A program made the position numbers and the translations under genes. From the NCBI RefSeq assembly GCF_028527925.1, contig NZ_JAPESW010000019.1, positions 1 through 64,000 of the forward strand: DNA of 64,000 nucleotides. The letters are read 5' to 3'. The stretch is from Cellulomonas fimi (GTDB lineage: Bacteria > Actinomycetota > Actinomycetes > Actinomycetales > Cellulomonadaceae). Shown one piece after another: positions 39,782 to 46,408 of the stretch (positions within the stretch are counted from its first letter, which is position 1; every line of letters starts with the position of its first letter). The notes below the pieces were generated by a model. That model had not been told where the DNA came from, did not search any database, and saw nothing but the letters and a program-made list of their open reading frames with translations.

Positions 39782-40324
39782 ATGGGTGTGCGGGTCGTCG
39801 AGCGGCCGGACGGGCCGACGGTGCACACGGTCGTCGAGTCCGGCATGGGGCCGGTCACGCTCATCGGCGTCGGCGAGGTCCTGACCGGTCTGCTGCTGCC
39901 GTCGACGCGCGAGCGCAACGTGACCGCGTCGGGGGCGCACGGCGAGCGCGACGACACCGCCCTCACCGGCGCTCGCGCGCAGCTCACCGAGTACCTGGCG
40001 GGCGCGCGCCACGAGTTCGACCTCGACGTCGCGCTCCAGGGGTCCGTGTTCCAGGTGCGCGTCTGGGAGGGGCTGCTGCGCATCCCCTACGGCGAGACGT
40101 CGTCCTACGGCGAGCTCGCCGCCGACATCGGCTACGACCCGCGCACCTCGTCCCGGGCCGTCGGGGCCGCGAACGGCGCCAACCGCATCGCCGTCGTCGT
40201 GCCGTGCCACCGCGTCATCGGCGCGAACGGCACGCTCACGGGCTTCGCGGCGGGCGTCGAACGCAAGCGGTTCCTGCTCGACCTCGAACGCCCGCCGGTC
40301 GCGGCCGACGCGACGCTGTTCTGA
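39782..40324 (+). CDS. ogt: Methylated-DNA--[protein]-cysteine S-methyltransferase
   Basis: This 180-residue protein has the suicide-acceptor motif IAVVVPCHRVIG, preceded by LLRIPYGETSSYGELAADIG and AVGAANGANR. It removes methyl groups from O6-methylguanine and is inactivated. Residues 1-75 are the variable N-terminal domain. CAGGAT seven bases before the ATG at 39782 favours this leaderless start; ATG 39773 and GTG 39752 are alternatives. Confidence 0.93.
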   Translation: MGVRVVERPDGPTVHTVVESGMGPVTLIGVGEVLTGLLLPSTRERNVTASGAHGERDDTALTGARAQLTEYLAGARHEFDLDVALQGSVFQVRVWEGLLRIPYGETSSYGELAADIGYDPRTSSRAVGAANGANRIAVVVPCHRVIGANGTLTGFAAGVERKRFLLDLERPPVAADATLF

Positions 40325-40363
40325 CGACCCGCCTCGACGACCCGCTCGCGCGAGGATGGCGGC

Positions 40364-40660
40364 ATGACCGCACCGGACGACGACGTCGTCGTCAGCGCCC
40401 TCGCCATCAACGTCACGATCCCCGAGCACCTGCAGTGGACCGACGAGCGCCGCGGCGAGCAGTTCCGCCTCGAGACCCTCAACGTCCGGCTGCTCCCCGA
40501 CGGCACCCTCGCGGCCAAGGCCTACGGGCGTCCCGTGGCCGGGGGCCGCGGCGCGTACGTGTCGTTCCGCGTCCCGGACCGCCCGGAGCTCCGCGACCTC
40601 GTCGCCGCGGCCGCCGACCGCGCCGCCGTCCTCTGGTCGGAGCACCGCGGCCTCGGCTGA
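40364..40660 (+). CDS. Hypothetical small protein
   Basis: This 98-residue soluble protein begins MTAPDDDVVVSALAINVTIP and ends ADRAAVLWSEHRGLG, with predicted beta strands followed by a C-terminal helix. No family was recognised. The start has GAGGAT six bases upstream, a weaker match to the leaderless pattern. It follows ogt by 39 nt but is not overlapping. Confidence 0.6.
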   Translation: MTAPDDDVVVSALAINVTIPEHLQWTDERRGEQFRLETLNVRLLPDGTLAAKAYGRPVAGGRGAYVSFRVPDRPELRDLVAAAADRAAVLWSEHRGLG

Positions 40661-40693
40661 TCCGCCGGTCGCACTCGCGGGGGGTGCCCGTCG

Positions 40694-41088
40694 TCAGCCG
40701 GCCATGCCGCCCAGCTGTTTGCGCACGTAGGGCGCGGTCTCGGTGTACCCGAGCGCGCGGTAGAACGCGATCGCACGCCGGGTGGCGAGCGCGACGTGAC
40801 GTGCGCCCTGCGCCTGCGCCCACGCCTCGACCGATGCGACGAGCGCCCTTCCGACGCCGCCCCGCCGGACGGCCTCGTCGACGACGATCTCCTCCAGCCA
40901 CACGACCGGTCCGTCGGCGTTCAGGGCGACGTGCTCATGCGCGACGGCCAGCCCGACCACCCGGCCGTCGTGCTCCGCGACGAGCACGCACGCGGACGCT
41001 GACGCCCGCACCAGCGACCACCGTCCGCCGCGTCGCCCTCGAGCCCGGGTCGGACGGTCACGGGAAGGCGCTCGGGCGTCGACGGCAC
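40694..41088 (-). pseudogene. Frameshifted GNAT acetyltransferase remnant
   Basis: The C-terminal GNAT core is intact in one frame: ACVLVAEHDGRVVGLAVAHE, EEIVVDEAVRRGGVGRALVA with the acetyl-CoA loop, and ATRRAIAFYRALGYTE. The expected start (PSTPERLPVTVRPGLEGDAA) is in another frame beginning with GTG at 41088, six bases after TACGCT (41095-41100). The frames meet near 41020-41035. The usual stretch of some 30-50 residues between them is missing, so a deletion plus frameshift is likely. Sequencing error alone would not explain the missing residues. Confidence 0.65.
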
Positions 41089-41179
41089 GGCGGCAGCGTA
41101 GGGGACGACCAACGCCGCGACCGGGCGCCCGCCGTCGACCGTGCGCCCGGGTGTGCGGCACGCCGAGAGCGGCCACGTG

Positions 41180-41536
41180 TCACACGTGGCGGTGCGCGCC
41201 CTCCGGGAAGGCGGGGGACCAGCGGCGGTAGCCGTCAGCGAGGACGACCGCGTCGGCGTCGGCGGTCGCGACGTGCTCCCAGTGCACGAGGAACGTGCCG
41301 CGGTGCCGCCATCGCAGCCAGCGGGCCAGGACCGCGGGTGAGCGGACGTCCGACCGCTCGTAGCCGAGGAACGACGAGCCGGTGCGCGGGCTGATGATCA
41401 GCCCGTGCACGCGCGGCTGGACGAGGAGGCCGCCGTCGAGCGGTCCGTCGAGCACGAGCCGGACGTCGACGACGTAGCCGAGCGGGTCGCCCGACGGCGC
41501 GCGGACGGGTGCGTCGAGCAGGTCACTCAGGAGCAT
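41180..41536 (-). CDS. PRC-barrel-like protein, last gene of the Nramp operon
   Basis: This 118-residue protein starts LLSDLLDAPVRAPSGDPLGY, typical of PRC-barrel domains, then VVDVRLVLDG and VHGLIISPRTGSSFLGYERS. PRC-barrels occur in ribosome maturation factors, photosynthetic reaction centres and near metal transporters. Its start overlaps the end of the preceding gene by 14 bases. A role tied to the transporter is inferred from the operon. Confidence 0.75.
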   Translation of the reverse strand: MLLSDLLDAPVRAPSGDPLGYVVDVRLVLDGPLDGGLLVQPRVHGLIISPRTGSSFLGYERSDVRSPAVLARWLRWRHRGTFLVHWEHVATADADAVVLADGYRRWSPAFPEGAHRHV

Positions 41537-41963
41537 GACGACCTCCCGGGATGCGCCCGATCACGTGGTCCCGGACCCACCGCTCGACCCACAGGACGTC
41601 GAGGTCCTGGCCGCGGACCCCGAGCCGGACCGTCGTGCCGACGTCGGCGACGTGCCGCCACAGGATGCGGTGCAGCCGGGACGCCGGCGGTCGGCCGCCG
41701 AAGACACGCGTCGCGAGGACCGGGCCCGACAGGAGGGCCGCGACGTGCACGGGCGTGTCGCCGACGAGGGGTCCGGAGGTGCCGGCGGGCGGCACGAGCT
41801 CGAGATCGTCGACGGTCGCGACGGGCACCTCGTCGGCGTCGAGCGTCTGCCGGTCGAGCAGGTGCAGCCGGGCGTCGAGGACGCGGCCGGCGGGGCGCGG
41901 TCCCAGCGGGAGCGTCGCGGACGGGTCGTGGGGGAGCGCCGAGCGGCGCACGCGTGGGCTCAT
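41523..41963 (-). CDS. PRC-barrel-like protein, middle gene of the Nramp operon
   Basis: This 146-residue protein contains LPLGPRPAGRVLDARLHLLD, TVDDLELVPP and LHRILWRHVADVGTTVRLGV, two PRC-like beta units with an RVLDARLHLLD strand. There is no membrane segment. It starts with ATG within the stop of the Nramp-like gene and overlaps the next gene. It resembles the soluble domains attached to Mg/Mn transport systems in actinobacteria; the function is not shown. Confidence 0.7.
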   Translation of the reverse strand: MSPRVRRSALPHDPSATLPLGPRPAGRVLDARLHLLDRQTLDADEVPVATVDDLELVPPAGTSGPLVGDTPVHVAALLSGPVLATRVFGGRPPASRLHRILWRHVADVGTTVRLGVRGQDLDVLWVERWVRDHVIGRIPGGRHAPE

Positions 41964-43189
41964 GACCCGCCTCCGGTGGCGATCAGCAGCGGGATCGCCG
42001 CGAGGGACGCGGCGAGGATGATGACGAGGTAGACGAGCGCGAGGGCGTTCGTCGCGCGCCCGTTGACGTGCCTCCCCATGTACTCGGGGTCGTTCGCGAC
42101 GAGCAGGATCGGCAGGTAGGTGAGCGGCAGCGCGACGGCCGAGAAGACGACGGAGAGCTCCGTCACGCGGATCGGGTCGACGCTCGTCATGAGGACGAGG
42201 ACCGCGATCAGCAGGGCGATGATCATCGCCAGGTGGAACCGCGCCGCCTGCGCCGGTCGCCGGTACTTGCCCCACGACCAGCCGAAGAACTGCGCGAGCG
42301 TGTAGCCCGACGACAGGCCCGTCTCGAGCGCGGCCCCGAAGGTCGCGGCGACGATCCCGACGATGACGACGGCGAGCGCGAGCTTGCCGCCCGCGAGCGC
42401 GACGGGCAGCACGATCTGGGACAGCGACGACACCTCGACCGACCGCGGCAGGAAGACCACGGCGGCGCACGCGGCGATCGCGATCGACAGGATGCCGCCG
42501 AACGGGAAGCCGACGAACACGTTGACGCGCGACTGCGCGACGTCCTTGACGGTCCACCTCTCCTCGCGCGCGCCGGACGAGAAGAAGAACACCTCGTACG
42601 GAGTCATCGCGGCGCCGAACAGCGCGATCGCGAAGTACCAGTACGACGCGGGTCCCTCGTCACCCGGCACGGTCGGGGACAGCGCCTGGTCGGCGAGCTC
42701 CGACCAGTCGGGACCGAGCAGGAACAGCGCGACCGCGAAGACGACGAGGGTCAGCCCCAGCAGACCGGTGACGTTCTCCAGCACGGAGAACTTGGTGCGC
42801 CAGATGACGAGCCACACCGCGAGCGCCGCGACGGGGATCCACAGCCGCGGCTCGACGCTCGACGCGAGCTGCAGCGCGAGCGCGATGCCGCCGACCTCCG
42901 CGGTCAGCGTGAGCAGGTTGATGAGGAACGACGCGACGAGGTTCGCGCCCGCGGTCCGGGGGCCCAGGCGCTCGCGGATGATCTCGAACGTCGCACGCTC
43001 CGACACGGCGGCCACGCGGCCGGACATCTGCGCGAACAGGCATATCCCGACGACGCCGACCACGACGACCCACGCGAGGCTGAGCCCGAACCGCGACCCG
43101 ACGACGGCGTTCGTGACGAGGTCGCCGATGTCGAGGAACCCGCCGATGGCGGTGAGCACGCCGAGCGCGACGCCGAGCAGACGCTTCAC
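41960..43189 (-). CDS. Nramp-related metal ion transporter with non-canonical binding motifs
   Basis: This 409-residue protein has about eleven helices. TM1 reads IGGFLDIGDLVTNAVVGSRFG where classical Nramp has DPGN, and TM6 reads LFGAAMTPYEVFFFSSG where MPH is expected. The Asp-x-Gly pattern and overall length place it in the Nramp superfamily. Loss of the Asn and of Met-Pro-His suggests a different ion or mode from MntH. The GTG at 43189 overlaps the lipoprotein gene stop. It lies in a four-gene operon with two PRC-barrel-like proteins. Confidence 0.82.
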   Translation of the reverse strand: MKRLLGVALGVLTAIGGFLDIGDLVTNAVVGSRFGLSLAWVVVVGVVGICLFAQMSGRVAAVSERATFEIIRERLGPRTAGANLVASFLINLLTLTAEVGGIALALQLASSVEPRLWIPVAALAVWLVIWRTKFSVLENVTGLLGLTLVVFAVALFLLGPDWSELADQALSPTVPGDEGPASYWYFAIALFGAAMTPYEVFFFSSGAREERWTVKDVAQSRVNVFVGFPFGGILSIAIAACAAVVFLPRSVEVSSLSQIVLPVALAGGKLALAVVIVGIVAATFGAALETGLSSGYTLAQFFGWSWGKYRRPAQAARFHLAMIIALLIAVLVLMTSVDPIRVTELSVVFSAVALPLTYLPILLVANDPEYMGRHVNGRATNALALVYLVIILAASLAAIPLLIATGGGS

Positions 43190-43644
43190 GACGCCTGCTC
43201 CAGCGCCGTGGAGAGGTCGTCGACGATCGTCGCGGCCTCGTCGAGCGCGGCGGTGACCTCGGCGGCCGAGCCGCCGGCACCCGTCGCCCACGCGCGCGCC
43301 GCCGCGACCGCGGCCTCCGCGTCGTGCACGGCCGCGAGCGCCTCGGCCTGCTGCTCGGTCCCGGGACCGGGCGCGGGGACGAGCGTCGCGACGGCTCCGG
43401 CGGCGTCCTGGAGGACGTTCAGCTGGTCGAGCAGCGCGGTGTCGACGGTCGTCGCGGTGGCCCGGTCGCGGTCGAGGAGGTCGGTCGCCACCAGCGCCGT
43501 CTCGACCGCCGACGTGACCGGGGCGAGGGCGTCGGCGAGCGCGCGGGCGTCGTCGGCGGGCGCCTGCGTCGACGGCACGGCGCAGCCGGCGAGCGCGGCG
43601 GCGACGAGGAGCGTCCCGAGGCCCGCGCGGCGTGGGACCTGCAT
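43186..43644 (-). CDS. Putative helical lipoprotein, first gene of the Nramp operon
   Basis: This 152-residue protein has a short basic N-terminus and a lipobox (LAGCAV, Cys21). The mature part is helical and Ala-rich (ADALAPVTSAVETALVATDL, AVHDAEAAVAAARAWATG) like a four-helix bundle. It would sit on the outer membrane face. It overlaps the Nramp-like start (GTGA), suggesting a cell-surface partner of the transporter. No family was recognised. Confidence 0.68.
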   Translation of the reverse strand: MQVPRRAGLGTLLVAAALAGCAVPSTQAPADDARALADALAPVTSAVETALVATDLLDRDRATATTVDTALLDQLNVLQDAAGAVATLVPAPGPGTEQQAEALAAVHDAEAAVAAARAWATGAGGSAAEVTAALDEAATIVDDLSTALEQAS

Positions 43645-43755
43645 GGACGCATCGTGGCGTCGCGACGGCGGGGCCGCACGTGGAGCGGCCGCGGTCGTCG
43701 CGGGTGACGGCTCGCTCGAGATGCGCGGCGGTGCGCACGGTGTGACCGTGGCGGG

Positions 43756-43980
43756 ATGACGACGCCTGACGACACCCCGACCACCCCCGACGACGGCACG
43801 CTGCCCCCGGACGACACGAGCACCCCCACGGCGCGCTCGGTCGAGGGCGAGACGCCCGATCCCGACGCCGACCCGGACATGCTCAACCCGCGCACGGGTG
43901 CAGCGGCCTCCGGCGAGGACGGGACGGGCTACGACGACCCCGACGCGGACCCGGCGAACCTCAACCCCCGGGAGGGCTGA
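43756..43980 (+). CDS. Small acidic disordered protein with duplicated DPDADP..LNPR motif
   Basis: This 74-residue protein is Asp/Pro/Thr-rich with no hydrophobic core. Two copies of DPDADPxxLNPR occur at about residues 35-46 and 61-72. GACCGT lies six bases before the ATG. It ends two bases before the alcohol dehydrogenase start. It is likely real, given its internal repeat and tight spacing, but its function is unknown. Confidence 0.6.
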   Translation: MTTPDDTPTTPDDGTLPPDDTSTPTARSVEGETPDPDADPDMLNPRTGAAASGEDGTGYDDPDADPANLNPREG

Positions 43981-43982
43981 GG

Positions 43983-45170
43983 ATGCGGGCCCTCACCTGG
44001 CAGGCCCGCGAGAAGGTGTCGGTCGAGACCGTGGCCGACCCGACGATCCAGGAACCCACGGACGCGATCGTCCGCGTGACGTCGACCGCGATCTGCGGCT
44101 CCGACCTGCACCTGTACGGCTTCCTCGGCGCGTACCTCGACAAGGGCGACATCCTCGGGCACGAGGCGATGGGCGTCGTCGAGGCCGTCGGGCCGGGCGT
44201 GCAGAACCTGCGGGTCGGTGACCGGGTCGTGGTGCCGTTCGGCATCGCGTGCGGCACCTGCTTCATGTGCCGCCGCGGCCTGCAGTCGCAGTGCGAGACG
44301 ACGCAGGTGCACGAGCAGGACAAGGGCGCGGCGCTGTTCGGCTACACGTCGCTGTACGGCAGCGTCCCGGGCGGGCAGGCGCAGTACCTGCGCGTCCCGC
44401 AGGCCCACTACGGGCCCGTCGTGGTGCCCGACGACGGCGAGCCCGACGAGCGCTACCTCTACCTGTCCGACGTGCTGCCGACCGCGTGGCAGGCCGTCGA
44501 GTACGCCGATGTCCCCGCGGGCGGCAGCGTGCTCGTCGTCGGGCTCGGCCCGATCGGCCAGATGGCGGCACGCATCGCACGGCACCGTGGTGCGGGTCGC
44601 GTCATCGGCGTCGACCTGGTGCCCGAGCGGATCGCGATGGCCCGCCGGCACGGCATCGAGGTGGTCGACGCGCGCGAGGACGTGCTCGAGGCGGTCCGCG
44701 ACCTCACCGAGGGTCGCGGTGCGGACGCGGCGATCGACGCCGTCGGCATGGAGGCGCACGGATCGCCGGTGGCGGCCGGGGCGCAGCGTGCGGCCGTCGT
44801 CCTGCCCGACGCCGTCGCACGGCCGTTCATGGAGAAGGCCGGCATCGACCGGCTCGCGGCGCTGCGCACCGCGATCGTGTGCGTGCGGCGCGGCGGCACC
44901 GTCTCGGTGTCGGGCGTCTACGGCGGGGCGGTCGACCCGTTCCCGCTCATGGACATCTTCGACCGGCAGCTCACGTTCCGGTTCGGGCAGGCCAACGTGC
45001 GCCGCTGGACCGACGCGATCCTGCCGCTCGTGACCGACCCCGCGGACCCGCTCGGCGTGCTCGACCTGCGCACCCACCGGGTGCCGCTCGAGGAGGCGCC
45101 GGCGGCGTACGAGATGTTCCAGAAGAAGGAGGACGGCTGCATCAAGGTCGTCCTGGACCCGGGCGCATGA
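43983..45170 (+). CDS. Zinc-dependent alcohol dehydrogenase (formaldehyde-dehydrogenase-like)
   Basis: This 395-residue MDR enzyme has the catalytic zinc site TAICGSDLHLYG and GHEAMGVVEAVG. The structural zinc loop ACGTCFMCRRGLQSQC follows, and VLVVGLGPIGQMAARIARHRG is the NAD-binding fold. The length and the LYGFLGAYLDKGDILGHE region match the glutathione-independent formaldehyde dehydrogenase-like group. It oxidises an alcohol or aldehyde with NAD in the cytoplasm. GAGG precedes the ATG. The next gene starts 19 nt later. Confidence 0.92.
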   Translation: MRALTWQAREKVSVETVADPTIQEPTDAIVRVTSTAICGSDLHLYGFLGAYLDKGDILGHEAMGVVEAVGPGVQNLRVGDRVVVPFGIACGTCFMCRRGLQSQCETTQVHEQDKGAALFGYTSLYGSVPGGQAQYLRVPQAHYGPVVVPDDGEPDERYLYLSDVLPTAWQAVEYADVPAGGSVLVVGLGPIGQMAARIARHRGAGRVIGVDLVPERIAMARRHGIEVVDAREDVLEAVRDLTEGRGADAAIDAVGMEAHGSPVAAGAQRAAVVLPDAVARPFMEKAGIDRLAALRTAIVCVRRGGTVSVSGVYGGAVDPFPLMDIFDRQLTFRFGQANVRRWTDAILPLVTDPADPLGVLDLRTHRVPLEEAPAAYEMFQKKEDGCIKVVLDPGA

Positions 45171-45189
45171 GTCGAGGCGGGGGCGTGGC

Positions 45190-46245
45190 ATGAGGGTGGT
45201 CGTGGTCGGTGCGAGCGGGAACGTCGGCACCGCGGTGCTGCGGCGGCTGCGCGAGGACGCGACCGTCACGTCGGTCGTGGGCGTCGTGCGGCGCACGCCC
45301 CGCACGACGCCGCCCCCGCCGTACGACGTCGCGTCGTGGGTGTCCGTCGACATCGGGGCGCGCGTGCCGGACGACGAGGTCGTCGCCGACCTGGCCCGCG
45401 CGTTCGCCGGGGCCGACGCCGTCGTGCACCTCGCGTGGGCGATCCAGCCCAGCCACGACCGGCGCCGGCTGGCCGACGTCAACGTCACGGGCACGCGCCG
45501 CGTGCTCGAGGCCGTGGTGCGCGCGGGGGTCCCGCACGTCGTGGCCGCGTCGTCGATCGGTGCGTACTCACCGGCGCCCGACGACGTCCCCCGCTCCGAG
45601 GGCTGGGCGACCGACGGCGTGCGCAGCTCGCAGTACAGCGTCGACAAGGCCGCGCAGGAGCGGCTGCTCGACGAGTACGAGGAGCAGCACCCCGCGCTCG
45701 CCGTGGCACGGCTCCGGCCAGCGCTGATCTTCCAGCGCGCCGCGGGGCACGAGATCACCGGCCTGTTCCTCGGGCCGTTCGTGCCCGAGCGGATCCTCGG
45801 CGGCAAGGTGCCCGTCCTGCCGTGGCCCGCGGGCGTCCGGCTGCAGGCCGTGCACGCCGACGACGTCGCGTCCGCCTACCGCGAGGCCGTCGTCCGCCAG
45901 GTGCGCGGCGCGTTCAACGTCGCCGCTCCGGAGATCCTGCACGCGGAGGACGTCGCGCGCGTCGTCGGCGGCGAGGACACCCCCGTGCGGGAGGTGCCGG
46001 TCCCCGTCGTGCGGGCCGCGCTCGCGACCGCGTGGCACGCGCGCGTCGTGCCCGTCGGGCCGGGCTGGCTCGACATGGCGGTGAACGCGCCGATCCTCGA
46101 CACGTCGCGCGCCGAGCGCGAGCTCGGGTGGCACGCGACCTGGTCCGCGGTCGACGCGGTCCGGGACGTCGTCGGGGGCATGGTCGACGGCGCGGGCACC
46201 GCGAGCCCTCCGCTCCTGCCCCGACGCCTCCCGCGCCGGCGCTGA
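45190..46245 (+). CDS. NAD-dependent epimerase/dehydratase family protein
   Basis: This 351-residue extended SDR opens MRVVVVGASGNVGTAVLRRL (GxxGxxG) and has VVHLAWAIQPSHDRRRLADVNVTGTRRVLEA. The catalytic pair is in SQYSVDKAAQE, with AASSIGAYSP upstream, and LQAVHADDVASAYREAVV is the later conserved strand. The substrate is unknown, possibly a sugar nucleotide. It follows the alcohol dehydrogenase in the same direction. Confidence 0.88.
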   Translation: MRVVVVGASGNVGTAVLRRLREDATVTSVVGVVRRTPRTTPPPPYDVASWVSVDIGARVPDDEVVADLARAFAGADAVVHLAWAIQPSHDRRRLADVNVTGTRRVLEAVVRAGVPHVVAASSIGAYSPAPDDVPRSEGWATDGVRSSQYSVDKAAQERLLDEYEEQHPALAVARLRPALIFQRAAGHEITGLFLGPFVPERILGGKVPVLPWPAGVRLQAVHADDVASAYREAVVRQVRGAFNVAAPEILHAEDVARVVGGEDTPVREVPVPVVRAALATAWHARVVPVGPGWLDMAVNAPILDTSRAERELGWHATWSAVDAVRDVVGGMVDGAGTASPPLLPRRLPRRR

Positions 46246-46277
46246 CGCCCCGGGCGCTGGTCCGCGCGGGCAGGCGT

Positions 46278-46330
46278 CCCTGCCCCCTCGGGCATGCGAC
46301 CCTGCCCCCTCGGGCACGCGACCCTGCCCC
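46278..46330. repeat. Tandem 22-bp repeats upstream of the effector-like gene
   Basis: Two 22-bp copies (46278-46299, 46300-46321; one mismatch) and a 9-bp third copy are in tandem. Each contains TGCCCCCTCGGGCA, a small palindrome with 5-bp arms. They lie 79 bp before the ATG at 46409, a likely regulator-binding array. Confidence 0.75.
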
Positions 46331-46408
46331 GGCGGACGCTCCGCGGCGTGCTGCGCCGGTGTCCGGGCGCCCTCGACCATGGTCGAGACCCCGCGCGAGG
46401 AGGCGGCG

